DNA of 64,000 nucleotides from Rhodospirillales bacterium (GCA_027315365.1 DAHUYF010000158.1:62001-126000), one strand, 5' to 3'. Counted from the first letter of the stretch, positions 30,893-40,918 are shown. Notes: a model not told the origin generated them from the sequence alone. A program made the numbers and translations.

Positions 30893-31717
30893 ATGACCGA
30901 ACTTCCGGCTTGCAATTCCCTGCTCCTCCACCGCGAGGGCGCGCGCCTCCACGTCACGCTGAACCGGCCGGAGACCAAGAACGCGCTGACCGGCGAAGTG
31001 GTGCAGGAGCTGCTCGCGGCGGTGGCGTTCCTCGAGCGCGCCGAGGATATCGGCACGGTGGTGCTGCGCGGTGCCGGCGGCAGCTTCTGCGCTGGCGGCG
31101 ACATCAAGGGCTTCATGGCGCAGTTCAACGCGCCCTCGCCGATCGCCGGCGAGCGCGACCCGGTGGCCGTGCAGAACCGGCGCTTCGGCAGCTTCCTGGA
31201 GCGCTTCGACGGCCTGCCGCAGACCGTCGTCGTAGCGATCGAGGGCGCGGCCTTCGGAGGCGGCCTCGGCCTTGCTTGCATCGGCGACGTCGTCCTCTGT
31301 TGTGCCGATGCGCGCTTCGCCATGTCGGAGACCGGGCTCGGCGTCGTTCCGGCACAGATCGCGCCCTTCGTCGCCCGTCGCGTCGGCGTCGCTCAGGCGC
31401 GACGTCTGGCGCTCACGGGGATGCGCTTCGACGGGCGCGAGGCGGGGCGGATCGGCCTCGTCCATCATGTCTGCGAGGGCGAGGACGCCTTCGAGGCGAC
31501 GCTGTCGAAGATTCTCGCCGATATCGGCCGCTGCGCGCCCGGCGCCAATGTGGCGACGAAGCGGTTGCTGCTGGCGAGCCGGTCGATGCCGCTGGCGGAG
31601 CTGCTCGACCAGGCGGCCGACGCGTTCGCCGCGGCGCTGCGCGGCGCCGAGGGAAGGGAAGGGGTCACCGCCTTTCTCGAGAAGCGGCCTGCATCCTGGG
31701 TGGACGGGAAGCCGTGA
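30893..31717 (+). CDS. Enoyl-CoA hydratase/isomerase (AtuE-like)
   Basis: 274 aa crotonase-fold enzyme. ATG 30893 follows GGGAGGGGGG, and the longer frame upstream is repeat-derived sequence. Oxyanion-hole segments are GGSFCAGGDIKGF and VAIEGAAFGGGLGLACIGDV; the second catalytic Glu is plausibly in ARFAMSETGLGVVP. It hydrates an enoyl-CoA, by position isohexenylglutaconyl-CoA (AtuE) or methylglutaconyl-CoA. Its TGA overlaps the GTG of the following biotin carboxylase gene (GTGA at 31714-31717). Confidence 0.9.
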   Translation: MTELPACNSLLLHREGARLHVTLNRPETKNALTGEVVQELLAAVAFLERAEDIGTVVLRGAGGSFCAGGDIKGFMAQFNAPSPIAGERDPVAVQNRRFGSFLERFDGLPQTVVVAIEGAAFGGGLGLACIGDVVLCCADARFAMSETGLGVVPAQIAPFVARRVGVAQARRLALTGMRFDGREAGRIGLVHHVCEGEDAFEATLSKILADIGRCAPGANVATKRLLLASRSMPLAELLDQAADAFAAALRGAEGREGVTAFLEKRPASWVDGKP

Positions 31718-33666
31718 CGCGCTTTTCCAAGCTCCTCGTCGCCAATCGCGGCGAGATCGCCTGCCGGGTGATGCGGAGCGCCCGCGCGCTCGGCTATCGC
31801 ACCGTCGCAGTTTATTCCGAGGCCGACCGGGCGATGCCGCATGTGGCGGCGGCCGACCAGGCGGTGCCGATCGGGCCGGCGCCGGCCGCGGACTCGTATC
31901 TCGCGATCGAGCGGATTATCGCCGCGGCGCGGCGGTCCGGCGCCGACGCGATCCATCCCGGCTACGGCTTCCTGTCGGAAAACGCCGCTTTCGCCGAAGC
32001 CTGCGCCGCGGCCGGGATCGTCTTCGTCGGCCCCCCGCCCGAGGCCATCCGGCTGATGGGCAACAAGGCCGCCGCCAAGCGCCGCATGATCGCCGCCGGC
32101 GTGCCCTGCGTCCCCGGCTATGAGGGCGACGCGCAGGACGACGCCGCGCTCGCCCGCGCGGCCGACGCGATCGGCTTTCCGGTCATGGTCAAGGCGACCG
32201 CGGGCGGCGGCGGCAAGGGCATGCGGCTGGTGGCGGAGCCCTCGCTTCTCACCGAGGCCTTGCGCGCCGCGCGCTCCGAGGCGCTGAAGGCCTTCGGGTC
32301 GGACGAACTCATTCTCGAGCGCGCGGTCCTGGAGCCGCGCCACGTCGAGATCCAGATTTTCGCCGACCGCCACGGCAATACGCTCCATCTCTTCGAGCGC
32401 GACTGCTCGATCCAGCGCCGGCACCAGAAGGTGATCGAGGAAGCGCCGTCGCCGGCGCTGACGCCGGCGCTGCGCAAGGCCATGGGCGATGCGGCGGTCA
32501 CCGCCGGAAAGAGCATTGGTTATGTCGGCGCCGGCACGGTCGAGTTCCTGCTGGCACCGGACGGTCGATTCCATTTTCTCGAGATGAACACCCGGCTTCA
32601 GGTCGAGCACCCGGTGACTGAGATGATCACCAGCCTCGACCTCGTCGCCTGGCAGCTGCGGGTGGCCGCTGGCGAGACGCTGCCGCTGCGGCAGGAGGAG
32701 GTCGCGCTCGACGGCCACGCCATCGAGGCGCGGCTCTATGCCGAGGATGCGCAGGGCGACTTCCTGCCGCAGGCCGGTACGCTGCTTGCCTGGGAGCCGC
32801 CCTCCGGTGCGGGCCTGCGCTGCGATCACGGTGTCGCGTCGGGGCTCGCGATCCCGCCCCACTACGACCCGCTGATGGCGAAGATCATCGCCCATGGCGC
32901 GACCCGCGACGAGGCGCGCCGCCGGCTCGTAACCGCGCTCGAGGACACGGTGGCGCTCGGGCTCGGGACCAACCGGCGCTTCCTCATCGACTGCTTGCAG
33001 CACCCGGCCTTCGTTGCCGGCGAGGCCGGCACCGGCTTCATCGAGCGGCATTTCCCGGCGGCGGTGCGTGCCGGCGCTGGTCCAGAGCCGCGGCTGCGGG
33101 CGCTGGCGGCGGCGCTCATCGCCGGGCATGGCGGCGCGCAGGGCCCGTGGCGCAGCAGCGGCCCGGCCGCCGTGCCGCTGCTGCTGCGCAGTGGTCAGTC
33201 CCGAGTTGCACTGTCGGTGACCGGAACCGGCGCGCGAGGCTGCCGCGTCGAGGGCGACGGCCCATCGCAGAATGTCGAGATCCTGGAGGTCGACGGTACG
33301 CGGGTGCGCTTCCTGGCCGACGGGCTCGTCGAGACCGCGCGCCTCGCCCGCGATGGCGGTGCGCTTCACCTCAGCCTCGGCGCCGCCGAAGGGTCTTTCG
33401 AGGACGTGCTGCTGACGGCGAGCGGCGCTGCGGCGGCGGCCGGAGCGGGCGCTGCGCTCGCGCCGATGACCGGGACCATCGCCGCGGTGCGGGTGAAGCC
33501 CGGCGATGCCGTGCGCAAGGGGCAGTGCCTGGTCATCCTCGAGGCGATGAAGATGGAGCACGAGATCGTGGCATCCCAGGACGGTACCGTCGCGGCGGTG
33601 CTGGTGGCGCCCGGAGATCAGGTGGCGACGCGCAAGCTCCTGGTCGAGCTCGCGCCGCCGGGTTGA
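31714..33666 (+). CDS. Biotin-dependent acyl-CoA carboxylase alpha subunit (AtuF/LiuD-like)
   Basis: 650 aa from GTG 31714, which overlaps the preceding stop. Biotin carboxylase domain: FSKLLVANRGEIACRVMRSA, HPGYGFLSENAAFAE, ATP-grasp glycine loop KATAGGGGKGMRL, and EMNTRLQVEHPVTEM. After a poorly conserved linker, a BCCP domain ends the protein with the biotinyl Lys in LEAMKMEHEI. It carboxylates its own biotin with ATP and bicarbonate and pairs with the beta subunit at 27.8 kb. The two subunits are separated by the dehydrogenase and hydratase genes, as in atu and liu clusters. Confidence 0.93.
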   Translation: MTRFSKLLVANRGEIACRVMRSARALGYRTVAVYSEADRAMPHVAAADQAVPIGPAPAADSYLAIERIIAAARRSGADAIHPGYGFLSENAAFAEACAAAGIVFVGPPPEAIRLMGNKAAAKRRMIAAGVPCVPGYEGDAQDDAALARAADAIGFPVMVKATAGGGGKGMRLVAEPSLLTEALRAARSEALKAFGSDELILERAVLEPRHVEIQIFADRHGNTLHLFERDCSIQRRHQKVIEEAPSPALTPALRKAMGDAAVTAGKSIGYVGAGTVEFLLAPDGRFHFLEMNTRLQVEHPVTEMITSLDLVAWQLRVAAGETLPLRQEEVALDGHAIEARLYAEDAQGDFLPQAGTLLAWEPPSGAGLRCDHGVASGLAIPPHYDPLMAKIIAHGATRDEARRRLVTALEDTVALGLGTNRRFLIDCLQHPAFVAGEAGTGFIERHFPAAVRAGAGPEPRLRALAAALIAGHGGAQGPWRSSGPAAVPLLLRSGQSRVALSVTGTGARGCRVEGDGPSQNVEILEVDGTRVRFLADGLVETARLARDGGALHLSLGAAEGSFEDVLLTASGAAAAAGAGAALAPMTGTIAAVRVKPGDAVRKGQCLVILEAMKMEHEIVASQDGTVAAVLVAPGDQVATRKLLVELAPPG

Positions 33667-33692
33667 CGGTCCAGACGATCGGAGGACACGCC

Positions 33693-35501
33693 ATGGCCGA
33701 GAAGATCGTGCGTATCGGCGGCGCATCGGGCTACTGGGGCGACACCGCCTCGGCGCCGCGCCAACTCGTCGAAAAGGGCGGCGTTCACTATCTCGTCTTC
33801 GACTATCTCGCCGAAGTCACCATGTCGATCCTCGCCAAGATGCATGCGCGCTCGCCCGAGGCGGGCTACGCCACCGACTTCATCGCGCTGGCGATGAAGC
33901 CGCTGCTGCGCGACATCGCGGCGAGGAAGATCAAGGTGGTCGCCAATGCCGGCGGCGTCAATCTCGCCGCCTGCCGCGCCGCGCTGGAGCGGATCGCCGC
34001 CGAGGCGGGGGTGGCGCTGAGGATCGGCACGGTCGAGGGCGACGATCTCGTGCCGCGCCTGGAGGAACTGCGGCCGCTCGACCTTCGCGACCTGGCGACC
34101 GGTGCGCCTCTGCCGGAGCGGCTGCTCAGCGTCAACGCCTATCTCGGCGGCTTTCCCATCGCCGCCGCACTCGATGCCGGCGCCGACATCGTGGTCACCG
34201 GCCGCTGCGTCGACAGCGCGCTGGTGCTGGGGCCGCTCATCCATGAATTCGGCTGGGCGCCGGACGATTACGACCGCCTCGCCGCCGGCAGCCTCGCCGG
34301 ACATCTGCTGGAATGTGGCGCTCAGGTCACCGGCGGAAATTTCACCGATTGGCGGGACGTCGCGGACGGCTGGGACGATATGGGCTTTCCCATCGCCGAG
34401 GTCGCCGCCGATGGCGGCTTCGTCATCGCCAAGCCCGAGGGCACTGGCGGTCTGGTCTCGCCGCTCAGCGTTGGCGAGCAGATGCTCTATGAGATCGGCG
34501 ATCCCCGAGCCTATCTGCTGCCCGACGTCGTCTGCGACTTCACATCAGTGCGGCTGACCCAGATCGGCAGGGACCGCGTGCGCGTCACCGGCGCGCGTGG
34601 CCGGGCGCCGACCGGTACCTACAAGGTGAGCGCGACGTATCCCGGCGGCTTCGGCTGTGTCGGCAGCATGGTGGTGGCGGGGATCGACGCGCCGGAGCGG
34701 GCGCGGCGCAACGGCGAGGCGATCTTGAAGAAGACCCGGCGCATGCTCGCCGAGGCCGGGCTCGACGATTTCAGCCAGACCGCCGTGCAGATCGTCGGCG
34801 CGGAGTCGCTCTATGGCGGCAATGCGCGGTCGGCCGCGGCGGAAAGCCGCGAGGTGGTACTGCGGCTTGCCATCCGCCACGCCAAGCCCGAGGGGGCGGA
34901 GCTGTTCTCCAAGGAATATGTCGGCTCCGGTCTCAGCATGTCGACCGGGCGCTGCAGCCTCGGCGCCGGGCGGCCTTCCGTCTCGCCGGTGGTGCGGCTT
35001 CATTCCTTTCTGATCGACAAGCGCCGGCTCGATATCGCCGTGCGCGTCGCCGGCGAGAAAGTGACGCTGGCTCACGCCGTCACGATCGGCGGTGCCGACA
35101 CCGTCCCGCCGGCGGCGGCGATCGCCGACGCGCTGCCGCCCGGGCGGCGCGTCGAGGTGCCGCTCCTCCGTCTGGCGGTGGCGCGCAGCGGCGACAAGGG
35201 GAACGACGCCAACATCGGCGTCATGGCGCGGCGGGAGGCCTATCTGCCGGCGATCCGTGCGGCACTGACGCCGGAGGCGGTGAAGCACTATCTCGCGCAT
35301 TTCGTCGAGGGTACCGTCGAGCGCTTCGATCTGCCGGGCATCCACGCGCTCAATTTCGTGCTGCATGACGGTCTCGGTGGCGGCGGCACGTCCTCGCTGC
35401 GGCTCGACACCCAGGCCAAGACCTATGCGCAGCTGCTGCTGGGCTTCCCGGTGCCGGTGCCGGAAGGCTGGACCAACGAACTCGGCGTCAGCGGCCGGTG
35501 A
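33693..35501 (+). CDS. atuA: Acyclic terpene utilisation protein AtuA (DUF1446 family)
   Basis: 602 aa. The DUF1446 domain begins RIGGASGYWGDTASAPRQLV and contains YLAEVTMSILAKMHARSPE, NAGGVNLAACRAALE, VVTGRCVDSALVLGPLIHEF and GGNFTDW. After about residue 485 an AtuA-like C-terminal domain follows (LLRLAVARSGDKGNDANIG, FVLHDGLGGGGTSSLRLD). In Pseudomonas AtuA is required for growth on citronellol and is thought to act on the 3-hydroxy-3-isohexenylglutaryl-CoA step; the exact reaction is not certain to me. GGAGG precedes ATG 33693. Last gene of the operon and the main evidence that it handles acyclic terpenes rather than leucine. Confidence 0.88.
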   Translation: MAEKIVRIGGASGYWGDTASAPRQLVEKGGVHYLVFDYLAEVTMSILAKMHARSPEAGYATDFIALAMKPLLRDIAARKIKVVANAGGVNLAACRAALERIAAEAGVALRIGTVEGDDLVPRLEELRPLDLRDLATGAPLPERLLSVNAYLGGFPIAAALDAGADIVVTGRCVDSALVLGPLIHEFGWAPDDYDRLAAGSLAGHLLECGAQVTGGNFTDWRDVADGWDDMGFPIAEVAADGGFVIAKPEGTGGLVSPLSVGEQMLYEIGDPRAYLLPDVVCDFTSVRLTQIGRDRVRVTGARGRAPTGTYKVSATYPGGFGCVGSMVVAGIDAPERARRNGEAILKKTRRMLAEAGLDDFSQTAVQIVGAESLYGGNARSAAAESREVVLRLAIRHAKPEGAELFSKEYVGSGLSMSTGRCSLGAGRPSVSPVVRLHSFLIDKRRLDIAVRVAGEKVTLAHAVTIGGADTVPPAAAIADALPPGRRVEVPLLRLAVARSGDKGNDANIGVMARREAYLPAIRAALTPEAVKHYLAHFVEGTVERFDLPGIHALNFVLHDGLGGGGTSSLRLDTQAKTYAQLLLGFPVPVPEGWTNELGVSGR

Positions 35502-35724
35502 TCGCCGCAGGTGCCCAAAAATTAATCCTGCAATGACGACGCGGAACCGGAGGGCTGTGCCGTCCATCGCACCGCGGCGACAGGGATCGTGCATCCGCCG
35601 CGTCAGCCATATATAAATATGACAAGATGAGGTGACGGGAGGTGTGGCCGGCTCCTGCCACGGTCTCCCGACAGTCGCCCGGCTGGCGCCGGTGCGCTGC
35701 GGTGTCGGGTTTACGCGATAGGAG

Positions 35725-36189
35725 ATGACCTTGGGAAAGGTGATGTCGGTAGCCGACGCCGAGAGCGTCGCCCCTTCCTTCAAGCGTCGCACCGTGATCG
35801 TCGATGGTCCCGACCCGATCGACCAGCATGTCGGCGGCCAGTTGCGGTTGCGCCGCGCCCAGGCCGGGATGACGCAGACCGAGCTCGGCGCCAAGGTCGG
35901 GCTCTCCTTTCAGGCGGTGCAGAAATACGAGACCGGCGAGAACCGCATCAGCGCCAGCCGGCTCTATCAGCTGGCGCGCATCCTCGACGTGTCCCTGACT
36001 TATTTCTTCGACGGACTCGACGAGACCGGCCACGCCGACGACGTGGCGGGCGCTGCGGACCTGACGCGCAAGGAGGCGTCGATGGTGCTGGGCGCCTATT
36101 ACGGCATCAAGGACCCGCGGCTGCGCTCGGCCTGCCTGCTGATCATGGCGCGGATGGCCGAGCGAGCGATCGACGAAACCGGGGAATGA
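35725..36189 (+). CDS. XRE-family helix-turn-helix regulator
   Basis: 154 aa. The Cro/CI-type domain spans about residues 35-95: GGQLRLRRAQAGMTQTELGA, then KVGLSFQAVQKYETGENRIS. The C-terminal 50 residues are helical (LRSACLLIMARMAERAID). ATG 35725 touches its own GGAG with no spacer, so the ATG at 35743, preceded by GGGAAAGG, may be the true start. It resembles the common alphaproteobacterial XRE regulators with a short N-terminal arm. The 223-base gap before it contains an AT-rich stretch (TATATAAATATG near 35610) that could be its promoter. Target genes unknown. Confidence 0.88.
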   Translation: MTLGKVMSVADAESVAPSFKRRTVIVDGPDPIDQHVGGQLRLRRAQAGMTQTELGAKVGLSFQAVQKYETGENRISASRLYQLARILDVSLTYFFDGLDETGHADDVAGAADLTRKEASMVLGAYYGIKDPRLRSACLLIMARMAERAIDETGE

Positions 36190-36275
36190 CGACGGACGCG
36201 TGCGCCGGCGTCGTCCGCGCCACGGCGGGCATCGCACGCGCCGCGGCCGGCTCCTGCCGGCGCCGGGCGGGTTTC

Positions 36276-36294
36276 GCGGTTGCTGCGCAACCGC
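36276..36294. terminator. Perfect 8-bp hairpin between convergent genes
   Basis: GCGGTTGC-TGC-GCAACCGC lies midway between the XRE gene (plus) and the cytochrome gene (minus). It could end transcription from both sides; no T-run is present. Confidence 0.4.
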
Positions 36295-36335
36295 TGGCGC
36301 CGCACCCGACGAGCGCTGACGCGCTCGCGGGCGGC

Positions 36336-36707
36336 CTAGTTCAGGGTCTTGAGGTAGGCGACGATGTCGTCGATCTCGCCGGGCTCGAAGGTGCTCTTGA
36401 GCGCCATCCGGTTGCCCTTCACCTTCGCCTGCGGATCGGCGATGTATTCCTTCAGAGTCTGCTCGGTCCAGGTAATGCCGCTGGCGCGCATGGCGCTGGA
36501 ATAGCGGAAATCCTCGATTGAAGCCGCTTTGCGACCGACGATGCCCTTGAGCGTCGGGCCGACCAGCGTGTCATCGCCCTCGGCGGTGATGGGATGGCAT
36601 TTCGCACAGGCCTCGAACAGCGCCTTGCCCTTCGTCGCATCGGCCGCCATGGCCGGCGACGACAGGGCGGCGATCGCGACGCAACCGATCAGTACCAAGG
36701 TTCTCAT
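36336..36707 (-). CDS. Class I cytochrome c, periplasmic
   Basis: 123 aa with a signal peptide (MRTLVLIGCVAIAALSSPAM, cleaved before ADATKG). One heme site CAKCH (residues 34-38) and a distal Met in KGNRMALK, with TLVGPTLKGIVGRKAA in between, typical of mitochondrial-like cytochrome c/c2 proteins. It carries electrons in the periplasm. It starts 24 bases after the end of the chemoreceptor gene on the same strand, so the pair may be co-transcribed, although the functions do not obviously match. Confidence 0.9.
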   Translation of the reverse strand: MRTLVLIGCVAIAALSSPAMAADATKGKALFEACAKCHPITAEGDDTLVGPTLKGIVGRKAASIEDFRYSSAMRASGITWTEQTLKEYIADPQAKVKGNRMALKSTFEPGEIDDIVAYLKTLN

Positions 36708-36731
36708 GGTCCTCTCCTTCTTGTTTCGGGA

Positions 36732-38450
36732 TCACGCCGCCCGCACCTGATCGACAAAAGCGTGCACGTCGCGGTCGAGCCGCGAGGAAGCCTCGCCCAG
36801 CGCCTGGGCCGCAGCGTTCACCGCCTCGGCCGTACGTTGCCCTTCCTGGGCGCTGTCGGCAAGCAATCCGATGACCGCGACGACCTGCTGGTTGCCGGCC
36901 GCGGCCTGCGAAACGTTGCTGGCGATCTCGTGCGTCGCGGTGCTCTGCTGAGCGATCGCGCCGGCCACGGCCGCGGTGATGGCGTCGGCTTCGGCGATGA
37001 CGCCGCGCACCGCGGATATCGATTTGACCGAGCGCGACACCACGGTGTGCAACTCGTCGATCTGCGCCGCGATGTCCTCGGTGGCCTTCGCCGCCTGGTT
37101 GGCGAGGCTCTTGACCTCGCCGGCGACCACGGCGAAGCCTTTGCCGGCATCGCCGGCGCGCGCCGCTTCGATCGTCGCATTGAGCGCGAGCAGGTTGGTC
37201 TGGCTGGCGATCTCGCCGATCAGCTTCACCACGTCGTTGATGCGCGCGGCGGTGGCGGCCACGCTCTCCACGTCCTTGCCGGTCGCTTCGACGTCGTCGA
37301 CCGCCTGCTTGGCGATGGCGGCGGAGCGCTGGATCTGTTGTGCGACCTCGCGCAGGCTGGCGGAAAGCTCCTCGGCGGCGGCGGCGACGGCCTTGACGTT
37401 GTCCGCTGCCTGCCGCGAGGCGTCGCCGGCTTCGCCGCCATGGCGCCCGGTCGCCGCCGCGACGGTGGTCAGGGCTTCCGCCAGGTCGCGCAGCTTGCCG
37501 CCTTCGCTGGTGATGGCGGCGATGAGGCCGCGCATGCGCTCGTCGAAGCGGCCGGCGAGTTCGTCCATCAACGTCCTGCGCTCCTGCGCGGCGCGTTCTC
37601 CGGATTCCTGCCGCTCGCGCTCGAGCGCGTGCATCTTCTCGGTATTGGCGCGGAACACTTCGACGGTCGCCGCCATGGCGCCGATCTCGTCGCGGCGCTC
37701 GCGCGCCGGAATCGCGATGTCGGTGGCGCCCTCGGCCAGAAGCTGCATCGCCCGGGTCAGCTGCTTCAGCGGCCGCAGGATGCTGCGCGTGCTGAAGAAG
37801 AGGAGCGGCACCAGGATGAGCAGCGATCCGGCGAAGGTTGCGAGGTTGACCGCGCTGGCTTTCTCGATCTCGGTCGCGGTGCTGCCGAAATGCCGGCGCA
37901 TTTCCGCTGCCGACGTGTCGGCCATGGTCTCGAGCATCTCGTTGAGGTTGGCGGCTTTCGCGTCATATTGGCCGGCGGCGGCGGCGAGGGCGGCAAAATC
38001 GTCTTTCCCGAGCGCCGGCCTGACCTGCTCATCGATCATCCGGTTGAGCGCGGCGAACTCGCCGGCGGCATCGCGTTCGCCCAGCGCCTTGCTGGCGTCG
38101 CGCATGAAATCGGCGACCTTCTTGGTGCCGCGGGCGAAATCCTTGCGCGCGATGGCGAGGTCCCTGAGGTTCGACTTGCTGAAATCGCCGCGCCGGGCGA
38201 CCGCGTCCTTGACGACGAGTTCCGACTGCAGCACCGCTGTGCGCATCAGGACCAGGTTGTCGCTGATCTCGCGGAAATGGTCGCTATCGCCCATCTTCTC
38301 GCCGACCACCCGGCCAAGTTGCAAATGGAGCAGTGACAATATCGTCACGGCGCTCAGCGACACCACGGCGGTGAGCATCATCTTGGCGCCTATGCTGAGA
38401 CTGAGTCTGCCGGCGACCATGCCGAACCCCGTGCCGATACGTCTTCCCAT
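36732..38450 (-). CDS. Methyl-accepting chemotaxis protein
   Basis: 572 aa from ATG 38450, preceded by AAGGCAGA. Two membrane helices (about residues 20-45 and 190-212) flank a periplasmic four-helix-like sensor of roughly 145 residues with no PAS or Cache signature. A HAMP domain follows ([20 protein letters not shown]), then the cytoplasmic signalling hairpin with the highly conserved [20 protein letters not shown] tip and [14 protein letters not shown]. It transmits a periplasmic signal to CheA. No other che genes are nearby. Ligand unknown; position beside pqqE suggests, but does not show, a link to alcohols. Confidence 0.93.
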   Translation of the reverse strand: MGRRIGTGFGMVAGRLSLSIGAKMMLTAVVSLSAVTILSLLHLQLGRVVGEKMGDSDHFREISDNLVLMRTAVLQSELVVKDAVARRGDFSKSNLRDLAIARKDFARGTKKVADFMRDASKALGERDAAGEFAALNRMIDEQVRPALGKDDFAALAAAAGQYDAKAANLNEMLETMADTSAAEMRRHFGSTATEIEKASAVNLATFAGSLLILVPLLFFSTRSILRPLKQLTRAMQLLAEGATDIAIPARERRDEIGAMAATVEVFRANTEKMHALERERQESGERAAQERRTLMDELAGRFDERMRGLIAAITSEGGKLRDLAEALTTVAAATGRHGGEAGDASRQAADNVKAVAAAAEELSASLREVAQQIQRSAAIAKQAVDDVEATGKDVESVAATAARINDVVKLIGEIASQTNLLALNATIEAARAGDAGKGFAVVAGEVKSLANQAAKATEDIAAQIDELHTVVSRSVKSISAVRGVIAEADAITAAVAGAIAQQSTATHEIASNVSQAAAGNQQVVAVIGLLADSAQEGQRTAEAVNAAAQALGEASSRLDRDVHAFVDQVRAA

Positions 38451-38619
38451 TGATCTGCCTTGGCATTTCGGCGAGGCCGGGCGACTGCCGCACGGGACGC
38501 GCGACGCGCGCACCCGAAGCCCCACGATCCCCGGACTTTGGACCTTGTGCCTTGATTTTTCGTAAACATTGGCGCTCCGGGAGCCCGCAAAAGAGGCGGC
38601 GCCCGCGGCGTGACCGGGC

Positions 38620-39753
38620 CTAGGGCGACGGCGCCAGGATCGGCCCACTGGCCGCGGCCGGGGCGCCGCCGATCTGGCGGTAGACGAAATCGCCGGCGGG
38701 CGCCGCGGCGTCCGCCTCGCGCAGGCGATCGAGCAACGCCCGGTCGGGGGCGAGCGCGCAGGCCGGGTCGGTGCGCGCGGCATCGCCGGTGAGCGCGAAA
38801 GCCTGGCAGCGGCAGCCGCCCCAATCGATCTCGCGCTTGTCGCAGGAGTGGCAGGGCTCCGGCATCCAGTCGGTGCCGCGGAAGCGGCTGAAGGCGTCGG
38901 AGCGGTACCAGATCTCGGCGAGGCTCGTCGAGCGCACCGAGGGGAATTCGAAGCCGGGCAGGCTCTCGGCGGCGTGGCACGGCAATACCTTGCCGGCCGG
39001 CGAGATGTTGAGGAATTGCCGGCCCCAGCCGCCCATGCACGCCTTTGGACGGCGCGCGTAATAGTCCGGCACGACGTAATCGATAGTGAGGACGCCTTTG
39101 AGCCGCAGGCGCGCTTCGGCGACGATGGCGGTCGCGCGCTCGAGCTGCGCCTCGGTCGGCAGCAGGGCGCGGCGGTTGGCAAGCGCCCAGCCGTAATATT
39201 GCACATGCGCGACTTCGAGCCGGCCGGCGCCGAGCCGCAGCGCGAGGTCGATCATCTCCGGCAGCCGCTCGAGATTCTGCCGATGCATCACCGCGTTGAC
39301 GGTGAGCGGCAGCCCCGCCTCGCGCACCAGCGCCGCGACGGAGAGCTTCTTGTCGTGCGCCCCGGCGAGGCCGGCGACGCGGTCGGCGCCGGCGCTTTCC
39401 GCGTCCTGGAAGCTCAATTGCACATGCTCGAGCCCGGCCTCGACCAGCTCGGCGAGGCGCGCGCGGTCGAGCAGCACACCGGAGGTGATCAGGTTGCTGT
39501 AGAGCCCGACCGATCCAGCATGACGCACCAGCGAGGCGAGGTCGCGCCGCACCAGCGGCTCGCCGCCCGAGAAATGAACCTGCAGGACGCCCAGCGCCGC
39601 CGCCTCGCTCAGCACGCGCTGCCAGCTTGCCTGGTCGAGCTCGGCGCCGGCGCGTTCGAGCTCGAGCGGGTTCGAGCAATAGGGACAGCGCAGCGGACAG
39701 CGATGGGTGAGCTCGGCGAGCAGCGCCAGCGGCGGGCTGATGTCGCCGCTCAT
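38620..39753 (-). CDS. pqqE: PQQ biosynthesis radical SAM enzyme PqqE
   Basis: 377 aa. The radical SAM cluster motif is C19-x3-C23-x2-C26 ([13 protein letters not shown]), followed by [12 protein letters not shown]. The SPASM auxiliary-cluster cysteines include [14 protein letters not shown] and the C-terminal [18 protein letters not shown]. It forms the Glu-Tyr carbon-carbon bond in PqqA while PqqA is held by PqqD. The start ATG 39753 overlaps the pqqD stop (ATGA). Confidence 0.97.
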   Translation of the reverse strand: MSGDISPPLALLAELTHRCPLRCPYCSNPLELERAGAELDQASWQRVLSEAAALGVLQVHFSGGEPLVRRDLASLVRHAGSVGLYSNLITSGVLLDRARLAELVEAGLEHVQLSFQDAESAGADRVAGLAGAHDKKLSVAALVREAGLPLTVNAVMHRQNLERLPEMIDLALRLGAGRLEVAHVQYYGWALANRRALLPTEAQLERATAIVAEARLRLKGVLTIDYVVPDYYARRPKACMGGWGRQFLNISPAGKVLPCHAAESLPGFEFPSVRSTSLAEIWYRSDAFSRFRGTDWMPEPCHSCDKREIDWGGCRCQAFALTGDAARTDPACALAPDRALLDRLREADAAAPAGDFVYRQIGGAPAAASGPILAPSP

Positions 39754-40046
39754 GGCGCGAGCACGCCCTTGTCGGCAAGGTCCTGCAGCATGGCGACGAC
39801 GTCGCCGGCGATGAGCTCGCGCGGCGCCTCAAATCGCCGGGCGAGATCGTCGATCACCGCATCGACGCTCAGCGCGCCGTCGACGAGCTTGAGGATTTCC
39901 ACCGCCTGATCGTCGGGCAGTAGCAGGCGCTCGGGCGCCAGCACGACCCAGCGGCCGCGCGTCTCGTCGTGGCGGAATTTGACATGCGGCGCGAAGCGCA
40001 GCCGGCTCGAGCCGGTGACGAGAAGACGCTGCGGCGCGCCGTTCAC
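39750..40046 (-). CDS. pqqD: PQQ biosynthesis peptide chaperone PqqD
   Basis: 98 aa from GTG 40046, which overlaps the pqqC stop (GTGA), while its own stop overlaps pqqE. This is the RiPP recognition element that binds PqqA: HVKFRHDETRGRWVVLAPER, then LVDGALSVDAVIDDLARRF, with the expected beta strands and helical pair. The usual length is about 90 aa. No in-frame ATG exists upstream within the non-overlapping space, so GTG is the likely start. Confidence 0.95.
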   Translation of the reverse strand: MNGAPQRLLVTGSSRLRFAPHVKFRHDETRGRWVVLAPERLLLPDDQAVEILKLVDGALSVDAVIDDLARRFEAPRELIAGDVVAMLQDLADKGVLAP

Positions 40047-40789
40047 CGGCTGCCTCCGTCGCGCCCGGGCACGAAGGCGCCGGGCGCCACCAGACGCGGC
40101 TCGACATAGGCGAGATAGAGGCCGTCGAGCTGCGACCAGAGCACGTCGCATTTGAAGCGCAGCGCCCCGAGCGCCGCTTCCTGCTGCTCGGGTGTACGTG
40201 CCTCGGCCTTGACATAGGCCAGCGCAAAATCGGCGTCGCGCGGCGCCTGCGAGAGGCGTGGCTTGAAATAGGCAAGGGTATCCATGGTGATGAAGGGATA
40301 TCCCCGCAGCATGCCCTCGACGCGTTCGGCGATGATGCCGGGCGAGAACATCTCGGTGAGCGAGGAGGCGATCGCCTCGAGCACCGAGCGCTCGCGCACG
40401 AAGTTGACGTAGGCGTCCACCGCAAAGCGGGTCGTCGGCAGGATACCCGCGGTCGACTCGACATAGGCGCGGTCGAGGCCAACGCCCTCGGCGAGTTTGA
40501 GCCAACGCTCGATGCCGCCCGGTGCGCTGCCGTCGCCGTCATGATCGACCAGCCGCGAGCGCCAGGCGCGGCGCAGCTCGGCGCTCTGCAGCCGGGCCAT
40601 CAGGCTCGCATCCTTGATCGGGATCTGACGCTGATAGTAATAGCGGTTGAGCGCCCAGGCCTGAACCTGGCCACGGTCGAGCTTCCCGCCATGCAGCAAT
40701 TGGTGGAACGGATGGCGGTTGTGGTAGCGTTCGGCGCCGACGGCGCGCAACGCCCTTTCCAACTCGTCCGATGTCAGTGTCTTGGTCAT
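40043..40789 (-). CDS. pqqC: Pyrroloquinoline-quinone synthase PqqC
   Basis: 248 aa from ATG 40789. Heme-oxygenase-like all-helical fold with the PqqC hallmarks YHNRHPFHQLLHGGKLD, WALNRYYYQRQIPIKDA, DHDGDG, GGIERWLKLAEGVGL and YPFITMDTLAYFKPRL. It carries out the final cofactor-free, O2-dependent eight-electron oxidation and ring closure to PQQ. The gene lies 140 bases after pqqA. pqqB, which usually stands between pqqA and pqqC, is absent here and is found at 50.1 kb. Confidence 0.97.
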   Translation of the reverse strand: MTKTLTSDELERALRAVGAERYHNRHPFHQLLHGGKLDRGQVQAWALNRYYYQRQIPIKDASLMARLQSAELRRAWRSRLVDHDGDGSAPGGIERWLKLAEGVGLDRAYVESTAGILPTTRFAVDAYVNFVRERSVLEAIASSLTEMFSPGIIAERVEGMLRGYPFITMDTLAYFKPRLSQAPRDADFALAYVKAEARTPEQQEAALGALRFKCDVLWSQLDGLYLAYVEPRLVAPGAFVPGRDGGSR

Positions 40790-40878
40790 GGCGCGGTCTT
40801 GATCATGGCGCCCCGTCTTTTGCGCCAGGGGCAGCAACACGCCGCCGCGGGTGCCAGGATATCCCGGGCGGTAGGCCC

Positions 40879-40918
40879 GACCGGCCCCTGCCGAGCGCAA
40901 GCCCGGCGAGGGGCGGTC
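40879..40918. terminator. Long imperfect hairpin just downstream of pqqA
   Basis: Arms GACCGGCCCCTGCCGAGC and GCCCGGCGAGGGGCGGTC pair over about 16 positions around a GCAA loop, beginning 12 bases after the pqqA stop on the minus strand. With no T-run on the exit side it more probably attenuates or protects the pqqA message than fully terminates. This would let pqqA transcript exceed that of pqqCDE, as reported for methylotrophs. Confidence 0.5.
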
